The translations under genes were made by a program, and so were the position numbers. 64,000 nucleotides of DNA from Novipirellula artificiosorum (GTDB taxonomy: Bacteria; Planctomycetota; Planctomycetia; Pirellulales; Pirellulaceae), in NCBI RefSeq assembly GCF_007860135.1, contig NZ_SJPV01000013.1, forward strand, positions 134,702-198,701, read 5' to 3'. This document shows, piece after piece, positions 19,262-26,429 of the stretch. Under the pieces are notes generated by a model. The model was given only the letters and a program-made list of their open reading frames with translations. It searched no databases and had not been told where the DNA came from. The first letter of the stretch is position 1. The number at the start of each line of letters is the position of its first letter.

Positions 19262-19630
19262 ATGTCGCATGTGGTGCAGATTTCGACTCAAGTCCGAGAC
19301 GCAGCTGCGGCTCGGGCGGGGTGCCGACGGCTGGGGCTTGAGGAGCCGGTCGTTGAGACGGTGAAGCTGTTTAGCGAGTCCGTTACGGGACTGGCTGTTC
19401 GGCTTCGGGATTGGCGGTATCCGGTGGTGTTTGACACAGCAACCGGTGAAACCAAGTTCGATAACTACCAGGGACGCTGGGGAAAACAACAGCGGCTCGA
19501 TGAGTTCCTGCAGGCTTATGCGGTTGAGGCCACAAAACTCCAGGCTCGACGCAAGGGCTACTCGGTCAGCGAGCAGTCGCTTAGTGACGGCTCGATCAAG
19601 GTGACCGTCCAGGTCGGAGGTGCCTCGTGA
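19262..19630 (+). CDS. DUF1257 family protein (Ycf35-like)
   Basis: A 122-residue protein starting MSHVVQISTQVRDAAAARAG, with CRRLGLEEPV, GLAVRLRDWRYPVVFDTATG, FDNYQGRWGKQQRLDEFLQA and YAVEATKLQARRKGYSVSEQ. This is the standard DUF1257 pattern, the family of plastid/cyanobacterial Ycf35, usually 110-140 residues. Its molecular role is unknown; family members are commonly found beside DUF2997 and AAA ATPases. SD AGGAG precedes the ATG at 19262. The stop overlaps the next start (GTGA). It is the first gene of a long plus-strand cassette. Confidence 0.88.
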   Translation: MSHVVQISTQVRDAAAARAGCRRLGLEEPVVETVKLFSESVTGLAVRLRDWRYPVVFDTATGETKFDNYQGRWGKQQRLDEFLQAYAVEATKLQARRKGYSVSEQSLSDGSIKVTVQVGGAS

Positions 19631-19824
19631 AAACGATCGAAGTGATTGTCTCGCCCGGTGGTTCAACCAAGGTCGAGACAAAAGGGTTTGCTGGCAGTAC
19701 ATGCCAGCAGGCGAGTGAGTTTCTGGAACGCTCGCTTGGCCAGAAATGCAGCGACCACCGAACGGCTGAGTTCTATCGAACCGAGGCCAGCCAAACACAA
19801 CAAGCCCGGCAGCAGTCTTCCTAA
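19627..19824 (+). CDS. DUF2997 family protein
   Basis: A 65-residue protein from a GTG at 19627 that overlaps the DUF1257 stop codon by four bases. MKTIEVIVSPGGSTKVETKG, then FAGSTCQQASEFLERSLGQ is the DUF2997 signature, a small beta-rich family that accompanies DUF1257. The C-terminus is Gln/Ser-rich. Function is unknown; the overlap and constant pairing suggest that it acts with DUF1257 and the following AAA ATPase. Confidence 0.88.
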   Translation: MKTIEVIVSPGGSTKVETKGFAGSTCQQASEFLERSLGQKCSDHRTAEFYRTEASQTQQARQQSS

Positions 19825-19846
19825 AGACGCTCGCCGGGCTTTTCTT
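19802..19846 (+). terminator. Terminator-like hairpin between DUF2997 and AAA genes
   Basis: AAGCCCGGC (19802-19810) pairs with GCCGGGCTT (19833-19841), with an inner AGTCTT/AAGAC stem, followed by TTCTT. It overlaps the end of the DUF2997 gene and ends 38 bases before the AAA gene. Confidence 0.7.
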
Positions 19847-19883
19847 ATGTCCATTCAACACTCAAGCAATCGGAGACCAGTGC

Positions 19884-21371
19884 ATGACACTGACTCAACG
19901 AATGAGGGAGCTCGTCGACGCCTGCTTCACAGGCATCTGGATCGAGTCCCAAGAACACGAAGATGCCATCAGCGAATTAGGCCGACTGTGCGGCGAAGAA
20001 GATTGGCAGCTCGCCTTGTGGGACGTTAATCGCGGACTGCATAGCTTTAGCGGTGGCGATCATAGCACCGAGGCCGCGGACCCGTTGTCGGCGGTTGAAT
20101 CGCTTCGCACGCTCGGTCAAGGCGATGGCACCACGCTGCTGGTGCTGAAGAACTACCATCGCTTCCTGCAGTCACCCGAGATCGTGCAAGCGGTCTACCG
20201 GGCGGTTGTCGATGGCAAAACGGCACGAACGTTCGTGGTGATCCTGTCACCAAGTGTGCAGCTACCGCCCGAACTGGAAACCCTGTTCGTCACGGTCGAA
20301 CACCCCCGGCCTTGCCGCGAACAACTTGCGGAGATCGCCCGTGGGATCGCTACCGAAGGCAATGAACTGCCAGACGGTCCTGAATTCGAAGCGGTGATCG
20401 ATGCCGCTGCGGGCTTGACTCGACTGGAAGCCGAGAATGCGTTCTCGCTATCCCTGATTCGTCACCAATGCTTGCGGCCTCCAGCGATTTGGGAGATCAA
20501 AACCCAAACACTGAAGCACTCCGGTCTGCTGTCGCTTTATCGGGGCGATTCGGACTTCAGTTCCCTCGGTGGCCTGTCAGCCTTGAAGGCGTTCACACGA
20601 CGAGCATTGTTGCGATCGCGAACCGGTGGCTCGGTGCATGCTCGAGGAGTGATGTTGTTGTCGCCCCCAGGCTGCGGCAAATCAGAATTCTGCAAGTGTC
20701 TCGGCAAGGAGGTCAGTCGACCGGTGTTAATGCTTGATGTCGGCTCGCTGATGGGGTCACTTGTTGGCCAATCGGAAGAGAGAACCCGCCAAGCATTGGC
20801 TACTGTCGATGCGATGGCACCCTGTGTGCTGATGATCGACGAGGTGGAGAAGGCTTTTGCCGGTGCTTCGGGCGGTGGCAGCAATGACAGTGGAGTGTCG
20901 TCGCGGATGATGGGAACGGTTCTAACGTGGCTTAATGACCATGAATCGGATGTCTTCGTTGTTTGTACCGCAAATGATGTGCAGAAATTGCCACCCGAGC
21001 TAAGTCGCGCCGAACGATTTGACGGTGTGTTCTTCCTCGACCTACCGAGTCGGCAACAGAAGGATGAGATCTGGCGGTTGTATCGCGACCGCTATGGGAT
21101 CAGCGATGATGAGCCTTGTCCCAAGGATGACCTTTGGACTGGGGCGGAGATTAAATCGTGCTGCCGGCTCGCTACGCTGCTGGATACTCCCCTGGCACAA
21201 GCAGCGGATAACGTTGTGCCTGTGGCGGTCACTTCGGCTGAATCCGTGGAACGACTGCGAAACTGGGCCGATGGTCGCTGCTTGGCGTCGGATCATGCCG
21301 GTATCTATCGCTCGGCCCCGACAACGTCGAATCGTCGCCGACGCGTTTCAACACAGCCTTCTACGAACTAG
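19884..21371 (+). CDS. AAA+ ATPase, Ycf46-like
   Basis: A 495-residue protein. Residues 1-210 form a non-catalytic AAA-like domain (CFTGIWIESQEHEDAISEL, TLLVLKNYHRFLQ), as in Ycf46/FtsH-like proteins of plastids and cyanobacteria. The second half is an active AAA module: GVMLLSPPGCGKSEF (Walker A, about 256-270), VLMIDEVEKAF (Walker B, about 315), VFVVCTANDVQKLPPEL (sensor 1) and SRAERFDGVFFLDLPS (Arg finger, about 373). It probably remodels or extracts a protein substrate with ATP. It belongs to the same cassette as DUF1257 and DUF2997 and lies 2.5 kb before the ubiquitin-like genes; a partnership with them is inference. Confidence 0.85.
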   Translation: MTLTQRMRELVDACFTGIWIESQEHEDAISELGRLCGEEDWQLALWDVNRGLHSFSGGDHSTEAADPLSAVESLRTLGQGDGTTLLVLKNYHRFLQSPEIVQAVYRAVVDGKTARTFVVILSPSVQLPPELETLFVTVEHPRPCREQLAEIARGIATEGNELPDGPEFEAVIDAAAGLTRLEAENAFSLSLIRHQCLRPPAIWEIKTQTLKHSGLLSLYRGDSDFSSLGGLSALKAFTRRALLRSRTGGSVHARGVMLLSPPGCGKSEFCKCLGKEVSRPVLMLDVGSLMGSLVGQSEERTRQALATVDAMAPCVLMIDEVEKAFAGASGGGSNDSGVSSRMMGTVLTWLNDHESDVFVVCTANDVQKLPPELSRAERFDGVFFLDLPSRQQKDEIWRLYRDRYGISDDEPCPKDDLWTGAEIKSCCRLATLLDTPLAQAADNVVPVAVTSAESVERLRNWADGRCLASDHAGIYRSAPTTSNRRRRVSTQPSTN

Positions 21372-21442
21372 ATGACCATGCCCGCTCGCTGCTCGAGCCG
21401 TGGATTGGCCATTGTGGCGGGCACGGTCACGTATTCACTTCT

Positions 21443-21475
21443 GAGCCCATCTCCGACCGGGATGGGCTCTTTCCC
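21443..21475 (+). terminator. Terminator-like hairpin after the AAA gene
   Basis: GAGCCCATC (21443-21451) pairs with GATGGGCTC (21461-21469), followed by TTTCCC. It lies 18 bases before the next start codon (TTG 21493). Confidence 0.7.
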
Positions 21476-21492
21476 TTAAATAGGAGAAACCT

Positions 21493-21711
21493 TTGGCTCC
21501 AACCCTCATGGTGTGTCTGATTCTCTCGTTCGCATTGGCGATTGTCTCGCTGATGGTGTTGCAACTGAGGCGACAGCGGCGAGGGCTGCAGGCACTGCTC
21601 CATCAACTCTTACGAAAGGACCCACTTGATGCGGAAAACAATGCCGCCGGAGAATCGGTTCCGATTCACGACGGCGGTTCTCGTTTGGATCCCGATCATC
21701 ATCGTCCTTAG
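21493..21711 (+). CDS. Small membrane protein
   Basis: A 72-residue protein with one N-terminal transmembrane helix (LMVCLILSFALAIVSLMVL), a basic stop-transfer stretch (RRQRRG) and a polar tail. It starts at TTG 21493, with AGGAG six bases upstream. Its 3' end overlaps the lipoprotein gene by 83 bases in another frame, so the two may be translated together. Family unknown. Confidence 0.55.
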   Translation: MAPTLMVCLILSFALAIVSLMVLQLRRQRRGLQALLHQLLRKDPLDAENNAAGESVPIHDGGSRLDPDHHRP

Positions 21712-22087
21712 TGGCTGCGGACCATCGGGCCGCGATCTGAGCGACCTGCAGTGGCTCGAAATCCAACAGGCCCTCCAAGACGAACGAGCCGAGGTGGGCA
21801 AGCAGCGTGATTTACTGGAATCCGATCGACGCGAGTTTGATGAGCGAGAACGGAGTGAGCCTGTTTTGGCTGCCGTGATCTCGGCATCTGCATTATTGAT
21901 CTGCTGCTCACTCCCCCTGTTATTGGTTGCCGTGCTGCTCTGGCCACGTAAGCGAGAGCAGGAATCGCAAGCAGTATGCGAAGCAATGCTCGACGAGGTC
22001 GTTGCGGTCCGTAACCTTACCTCGGGGGACACAAAGCGAATCTCCGCTTCACCCGCCCCAAAACGCCTCGCTGCTGGCGAGGAATGA
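21629..22087 (+). CDS. Putative lipoprotein with membrane helix
   Basis: A 152-residue protein from the ATG at 21629 (AAAGGA upstream). The N-terminal signal ends in a lipobox (VLSGC), followed by a charged helical region (QQALQDERAEVGKQRDLLES, likely coiled coil) and a transmembrane helix (VISASALLICCSLPLLLVAV). The tail is cytoplasmic or periplasmic depending on topology. It looks like a membrane-anchored, phage-spanin-like or envelope protein, but no family is recognised. Confidence 0.55.
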   Translation: MRKTMPPENRFRFTTAVLVWIPIIIVLSGCGPSGRDLSDLQWLEIQQALQDERAEVGKQRDLLESDRREFDERERSEPVLAAVISASALLICCSLPLLLVAVLLWPRKREQESQAVCEAMLDEVVAVRNLTSGDTKRISASPAPKRLAAGEE

Positions 22088-22143
22088 CACCCGGCCCAGC
22101 CGTGTGTTTTCTGACTGCAAACCTTACTTTCGATCCAAAGTAT

Positions 22144-22180
22144 CGCCCCGTCGGTTGACACAACCGGCGGGGCGTTTGCG
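22144..22180 (+). terminator. Strong hairpin upstream of the 322-residue gene
   Basis: CGCCCCG (22144-22150) with TCGGTTG pairs with CAACCGG and CGGGGCG (22168-22174), followed by TTTGCGTT. It ends about 40 bases before the next start codon. Confidence 0.7.
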
Positions 22181-22217
22181 TTGGTACTGTTACTCAACCA
22201 CAAACAAGGACTCGACC

Positions 22218-23186
22218 ATGAGCGTAGCCCTCGAACCGACGACGCAGCCAAATGCCAATGCTGCGATCGTCAATCCAACCGCCAGTGTTGGCGAGCGACT
22301 GCAAGCGGAAACCACTGCCGTGCGGCTGCATATTCGTTGGCCAGGTGTCCGCAAGACACTCAGTACCGATCAAACCCGGCAGGCAGCCGGCACGTTCGAT
22401 GCCGACACCAAGTCGGTCTCGGCGTCCAAGAAACTGCTCGACACCAGCCATCCGGCATTTCGAGCGGTCACCGCGGTGAAAACCAAGGCAGCCGACTACT
22501 GGAAGTTAAACACACTGCCTTACACCGAACCCGGCATGCGATTGATTCGTCGCGATGATGTCGCTGCCTTTGACATGCAGTTGACATCGGCGAGAGCGGA
22601 ATTGACCGAAGCCGTCGAAGAGCTCGAGCGTCACTATGACGAGCTCGTCGATCAGGCACGAGAGCGGCTAGGCGATTTGTTTGATCCGGGTGACTACGAT
22701 TCCAACCTGCGTGATCAGTTCGGTATCGAGTGGGATTACCCCAGCTGCAATCCGCCCGAATACCTGCTGCAGGTCAGCCCACAGCTGTACTACAGCGAGT
22801 GTGCCCGCGTACAGACTCGCTTCGACGAATCGGTCCGTTTGGCCGAACAAGCGTTTGCCGACGAGCTGGGTCAATTGGTCAACCATTTGGCCGAACGTCT
22901 CACCGGCAGCGATGATGGCTCACCCAAAGTCTTTCGCGACACGGCGGTGACCAATCTACTCGAGTTCTTTGAACGGTTTCAAAGGCTCAACATCCGCTCC
23001 GATGACCAGCTGGATCGGCTCGTTGCGGACGCCCGGCAAGTGATTGGCGGTGTCCAGCCCCAAGATCTTCGTGACCAGGCCACGATGCGGCAACAAGTCG
23101 CTTGCAACCTGACTCGCGTCGAGGCCTCTCTCGACGGCTGGATGACCGATCGGCCACGTCGCAGCATCCTGCGACGATCCAAGTAG
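22218..23186 (+). CDS. Hypothetical helical protein, DUF3150-like
   Basis: A 322-residue protein starting MSVALEPTTQPNANAAIVNP at the ATG at 22218. It is mostly alpha-helical, with WKLNTLPYTEPGMRLIRRDD, then ELTEAVEELERHYDELVDQA (likely coiled coil) and FGIEWDYPSCNPPEYLLQVS. The overall layout (WPG, TLPY...G.R...D and a Y-rich centre) resembles DUF3150-type proteins of plasmids and mobile elements, but the match is not secure. Function unknown. No membrane segments. Confidence 0.55.
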   Translation: MSVALEPTTQPNANAAIVNPTASVGERLQAETTAVRLHIRWPGVRKTLSTDQTRQAAGTFDADTKSVSASKKLLDTSHPAFRAVTAVKTKAADYWKLNTLPYTEPGMRLIRRDDVAAFDMQLTSARAELTEAVEELERHYDELVDQARERLGDLFDPGDYDSNLRDQFGIEWDYPSCNPPEYLLQVSPQLYYSECARVQTRFDESVRLAEQAFADELGQLVNHLAERLTGSDDGSPKVFRDTAVTNLLEFFERFQRLNIRSDDQLDRLVADARQVIGGVQPQDLRDQATMRQQVACNLTRVEASLDGWMTDRPRRSILRRSK

Positions 23187-23197
23187 TGAGGCCATCA

Positions 23198-23446
23198 ATG
23201 CAACTGATTATTACCCCCGATGGATCGGTTCGCTGCGTTTATGACGATGCGATCGATCTGTCCCAGCTTGGAACGGTCAATATTCGTCGTGGCTCTCACG
23301 TTGAACCTAACACAGCAGGCCAATGGACAGCGGATCTGTCACCGGTTGACGGTCCTGTCCTCGGCCCGTTCCCAACACGTCGACTCGCCCTCGAAGCAGA
23401 AATCGCATGGCTGGGCGAGCACTGGCTAACGGTGAAAAACCGTTAG
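23198..23446 (+). CDS. Small conserved mobile-element protein
   Basis: An 82-residue protein, MQLIITPDGSVRCVYDDAID followed by LSQLGTVNIRRGSHVEPNTA and ADLSPVDGPVLGPF. It starts at the ATG at 23198, 11 bases after the previous stop codon. I believe this pattern is widely conserved in planctomycete and cyanobacterial plasmid-type elements but it has no name known to me. It is probably a small beta-rich cytoplasmic protein. Confidence 0.65.
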   Translation: MQLIITPDGSVRCVYDDAIDLSQLGTVNIRRGSHVEPNTAGQWTADLSPVDGPVLGPFPTRRLALEAEIAWLGEHWLTVKNR

Positions 23447-23474
23447 CGTTTCAGCACCCATCGTTACTTCCCTA

Positions 23475-23510
23475 GCCCTCTTCGCAATCGTTTGCGAAGA
23501 GGGCTTTTTT
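23475..23510 (+). terminator. Rho-independent terminator
   Basis: GCCCTCTTCGCAA (23475-23487), loop TCGT, TTGCGAAGAGGGC (to 23504), then TTTTTT. It is the clearest terminator in the window and sits 35 bases before the next start codon. Confidence 0.85.
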
Positions 23511-23545
23511 CGTTTCTGTCCCTAAACCCACTGGAGATCCCTCCC

Positions 23546-23752
23546 ATGACCCAACTCGACCTCTACCGCAGCGTTTCACGAGCGACCGGAGAATCGGTTG
23601 CAACCATCAAACGACTTGGCTTTCTGATCGCCGATCCCTCGCAGCCGATCAGCGACCCGGAAGCCGAATTCCTCGGCCCCCATGTCCTCGACTGGGATGA
23701 ACTCGATGCATTTCGAAGTGAAGAACCCGAACTGGACTTCGTGTTGGGCTAA
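23546..23752 (+). CDS. Small hypothetical protein
   Basis: A 68-residue protein from the ATG at 23546 (GGAG upstream): MTQLDLYRSVSRATGESVAT, then LGFLIADPSQPISDPEAEFL and DWDELDAFR. The start resembles the helix-turn-helix part of small HU-like or excisionase proteins (YRSVSRATGESVATIKRLGF), a pattern common in short planctomycete element genes. Function unknown. Confidence 0.6.
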   Translation: MTQLDLYRSVSRATGESVATIKRLGFLIADPSQPISDPEAEFLGPHVLDWDELDAFRSEEPELDFVLG

Positions 23753-23784
23753 TCCCTCGCGTCCCCGGTTCTCAAACCCAAACG

Positions 23785-23826
23785 CACGGCGTGGTTGGCA
23801 GGCATCCGCATGTCAGCCACGCCGTG
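23785..23826 (+). promoter_or_regulatory. Hairpin leading into the ubiquitin-like cluster
   Basis: CACGGCGTGGTTGGCA (23785-23800) pairs with TGTCAGCCACGCCGTG (23811-23826) with one or two mismatches. There is no immediate T-run, so this is more likely an RNA regulatory structure than a terminator. It ends 76 bases before the modifier gene. Confidence 0.45.
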
Positions 23827-23902
23827 GTCGGCGACGACTCCGTTTTCGTTGCCGCCGTCACTACGAACCTAATTCCACTCACAACCCCAAGAAAACCAAA
23901 CG

Positions 23903-24124
23903 ATGAAGATTTGTTACATCAATAACGACGGTGGCGGCTTCGCCAACTACATCGACGTTTCTGACAATCTGACCGTTGGCGAGCTGTTTAGCAGCCGAGT
24001 CGGCGAAGGCAAGGAGCACAACTACCTGATCCGCGTCAATCGACAACCCTCGGCCGCGGACCAACGACTGCAAGACGGCGACCGAGTGTCGATCACGCCG
24101 ATCAAGATCGAAGGAGCGGTTTAG
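23903..24124 (+). CDS. Ubiquitin-like beta-grasp modifier protein
   Basis: A 73-residue protein: MKICYINNDGGGFANYIDVS, DNLTVGELFSSRVGEG, YLIRVNRQPSAADQRLQDGD, RVSITPIKIEGAV. The strand-helix-strand order, a hydrophobic core in LTVGEL and the late xLxDGDxVxI segment are those of the MoaD/ThiS/ubiquitin beta-grasp fold. It is followed directly by E2-like, JAB and E1 genes, so it is the likely modifier of the cascade. The C-terminus is EGAV, not the usual GG, so either it is trimmed (by the JAB protein) to expose a Gly or it is not conjugated in the usual way. Confidence 0.75.
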   Translation: MKICYINNDGGGFANYIDVSDNLTVGELFSSRVGEGKEHNYLIRVNRQPSAADQRLQDGDRVSITPIKIEGAV

Positions 24125-25177
24125 ATGCGACCAGCCGCTAAGCGTCGAAGGACGATGACGGAACGGTATCGGGCGGCCACTGCGATCCACGCGATGATCG
24201 CGTCACCGCAGAATCGCCCGGAAAGCGTCAGCATCGACCCGCAGGTCTTGGACCGGATTGCCAGACTCGAACAGCGGAAACAGACAGCGGAACGGCTGCA
24301 TTGGCAGTCCGCGGCGGTGCAGCTTGATCAGCATCTCATCCAATCGGTCCGCGCGCTCGCCAACCAGGCGACCCTAAAGCTCGACCGGTTGGAATCGGAG
24401 CCAAACCTATCCCAAGTGAATTCGGTCCGCGAGATCTTTGATGGCCTAACAGGACTCAAAGCAGACTTCGGCGTCGTGAACATCGACCGCAAGAACGGCA
24501 CCGTATCGGTCGTTACCGAAGAGATCGTGCTAGATGGAGTTTCCCTAGGTCCGTTTGAGATCCAGCTGCAGTGGCGTCACCTCGGTAACTCTAGCTGCTA
24601 CAGCGTTATCGCTCGCGATCCCAACCCAGCTTCAATCTGTGAATCCAACACGCATCCCCATTTGCAAGATGACCGGCTGTGCGAAGGCGATGGGCACTCG
24701 GCTATTAAACGTGCTCTGAGCGAAGGCCGTGTCCACGACTTCTTCGTGATCGTCCGCCAGATTCTGCACAGCTACAACCCCGCCAGTGCCTACGTGACGC
24801 TGGACGATTGGGAGGGCGTCGAGTGCCGTGATTGTGGTTCGACGATCAACAAAGATGGGGCGAGTGAGTGTTCTGACTGTCATTGCGACCTTTGCAATGA
24901 ATGTTCGACCAGCTGCGACGACTGTGGTGAATCGCTTTGCGATGACTGCCGTCATCCATGCAAGTCGTGTGAAAACAAGTACTGCCGATGCTGCCTGACC
25001 CGATGTTCGGGTTGTGGCGAATCGGTCTGCCAAGACTGCCTTAACAAAGGAGAACAATGTGATGATTGCCTGGAAAAGAAGGAGCAGGAAGAGGCCGGCG
25101 TTGAATCATCGGCGCCGGTCACGGACGAAGATACGGTTCACTCCCTACGCGTGGGCGAAGCTATTGTGTCTGCGTGA
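24125..25177 (+). CDS. E2-like domain fused to Cys-rich RING-like zinc domain
   Basis: A 350-residue protein starting right after the modifier stop codon (SD AAGGAG). Residues about 1-115 are helical. Residues about 115-230 look like an E2/RWD fold: FEIQLQWRHLGNSSCYSVIA, THPHLQDDRLCEGDGHSAIK, VRQILHSYNPASAYVTLDDW. HPH at about 176 and C186 (in DRLCEGDG) fit the HPN and catalytic Cys of ubiquitin-conjugating enzymes. Residues about 234-320 hold 22 Cys in CxxC pairs (CRDC, CSDCHCDLCNEC, CDDCGESLCDDC, CSGCGESVCQDC), like a RING/treble-clef zinc domain. This would combine E2 and E3-type functions in one chain. The last 119 bases overlap the next gene. Confidence 0.7.
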   Translation: MRPAAKRRRTMTERYRAATAIHAMIASPQNRPESVSIDPQVLDRIARLEQRKQTAERLHWQSAAVQLDQHLIQSVRALANQATLKLDRLESEPNLSQVNSVREIFDGLTGLKADFGVVNIDRKNGTVSVVTEEIVLDGVSLGPFEIQLQWRHLGNSSCYSVIARDPNPASICESNTHPHLQDDRLCEGDGHSAIKRALSEGRVHDFFVIVRQILHSYNPASAYVTLDDWEGVECRDCGSTINKDGASECSDCHCDLCNECSTSCDDCGESLCDDCRHPCKSCENKYCRCCLTRCSGCGESVCQDCLNKGEQCDDCLEKKEQEEAGVESSAPVTDEDTVHSLRVGEAIVSA

Positions 25178-25733
25178 CGCTGGGCCAAGTGAAGTGGGCG
25201 GATTCGGCATCAGCGACCCCGACGATCCGCTTTTGGTCATCGATATTGATCTGGTGAAGCAGTCCTGCACGACGGTCACGGTCGAGTTCGATGACGAATC
25301 GGTTGCCGATCTGTTTGACCGACAAGTCGACGCTGGACGCACTCCAGACCAGTTCGCACGGATATGGATCCACACCCATCCCGGATGTTCGGCCATGCCT
25401 AGCGGGACTGATGAGGAAACATTCGATCGATCGTTCGCTATTCCCGACTGGGCCGTGATGTTCATCTTGGCCAAGAGCGGAGCAACCTACGGCCGTTTGC
25501 GTTTCAACACCGGTCCCGGTGCCTCGGTGCGATTGGCAGTCGATGTTGACTATTCAACCGACTTCCCTGCATCGGATTCCGACGGATGGCTGGAGGAATA
25601 TGACGCCAACGTTCGCATTCATGACCCATTCGCTAGGGCACCGTCCACCGTGGACGATCCGTTTGCTCTGGAGTGCGATCCGACGGAGATTGACGCACTG
25701 CGCTGGTACGCAACGGAGTGGGTGGCATCATGA
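25059..25733 (+). CDS. JAB/JAMM metalloprotease (deubiquitinase-like)
   Basis: A 224-residue protein with a JAMM zinc motif: Glu in AGPSEVGGFG (about residue 44), HTHPG (about 104-108) and SGTDEE (about 114-119), matching E ... HxHP ... SxxD. Prokaryotic JAB proteins cleave Ub-like modifiers from targets or process their C-terminus; its genomic position makes that the likely role. The start is GTG 25059 (AGGAG six bases upstream) or ATG 25062. It overlaps the E2/RING-like gene by about 119 bases, including conserved JAB codons (IRFTPYAWAKLL), so the overlap is real. The stop overlaps the E1 start (ATGA). Confidence 0.85.
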   Translation: MMIAWKRRSRKRPALNHRRRSRTKIRFTPYAWAKLLCLRDAGPSEVGGFGISDPDDPLLVIDIDLVKQSCTTVTVEFDDESVADLFDRQVDAGRTPDQFARIWIHTHPGCSAMPSGTDEETFDRSFAIPDWAVMFILAKSGATYGRLRFNTGPGASVRLAVDVDYSTDFPASDSDGWLEEYDANVRIHDPFARAPSTVDDPFALECDPTEIDALRWYATEWVAS

Positions 25734-26386
25734 TGGAGGCTCAAGATCGCTTTGTTCGCCAATCGGCTCTCGTCCCGGCAGACCGTTTGTCCGCGATTGC
25801 CGTCACAGTGATCGGAGTCGGAGCCATCGGGCGACAGGTTGCATTGCAGCTGGCGTCGGTCGGTGTGCGTCAGATTCAATTGATCGACTTCGACACGGTT
25901 GAACCGACCAATGTGACGACACAAGGCTACCTGGCGTCCGACATCGGCAATACGAAAGTGACGGCAACGTCACAAGCGATCGGGCAGATTGATTCGGCGA
26001 TTGAGGTCGACATGGTCGTCGATCGCTACCGAGCGAAGCAGAACACTGGCGATGTTGTGTTCTGTTGTGTCGACTCGATCACCACACGCTCCGCCATTTG
26101 GCGGTCTGTGCGGGGCCGAACCGAACTGTTTGTTGACGGACGGATGCTAGGCGAAGTCATTCGCGTACTAGCTGCTCACGACCTCTCATCGTCGGCCTAC
26201 TACGCTTCAACCCTGTTCGCCGCCTCAGATGCCCAGCAGGGCACCTGCACGTCACACGGCACGATCTACGCCGCTTCGATCGCAGCAGGGCTGATGGTCC
26301 ACCAGTTCACACGCTGGCTGCGGAATCTGCCACTCGATCAAGACACCACGCTGAACCTGCTCGCCGGTGAGCTCGTCGTTCACTGA
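25730..26386 (+). CDS. E1/ThiF-family adenylyltransferase
   Basis: A 218-residue protein starting with the ATG that overlaps the JAB stop codon. The nucleotide-binding site is VIGVGAIGRQVALQLASVGV (about residues 26-45), followed by LIDFDTVEPTNVTTQGYLAS (about 50-69), the DxDxVxxxNxxxQ adenylation motif. CCVDSITTR and GTCTSHGTIYAASIAAGL complete the ThiF/MoeB/HesA pattern. It is shorter than MoeB (about 250) and lacks the CxxC zinc pair. It should activate the modifier C-terminus as an AMP adduct and pass it to the E2-like protein; a candidate catalytic Cys is in GTCTSHG. Confidence 0.85.
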   Translation: MMEAQDRFVRQSALVPADRLSAIAVTVIGVGAIGRQVALQLASVGVRQIQLIDFDTVEPTNVTTQGYLASDIGNTKVTATSQAIGQIDSAIEVDMVVDRYRAKQNTGDVVFCCVDSITTRSAIWRSVRGRTELFVDGRMLGEVIRVLAAHDLSSSAYYASTLFAASDAQQGTCTSHGTIYAASIAAGLMVHQFTRWLRNLPLDQDTTLNLLAGELVVH

Positions 26387-26429
26387 CGCTTACACCCTTT
26401 CAAACACACCTAGCATGGAGAAACTCAGA

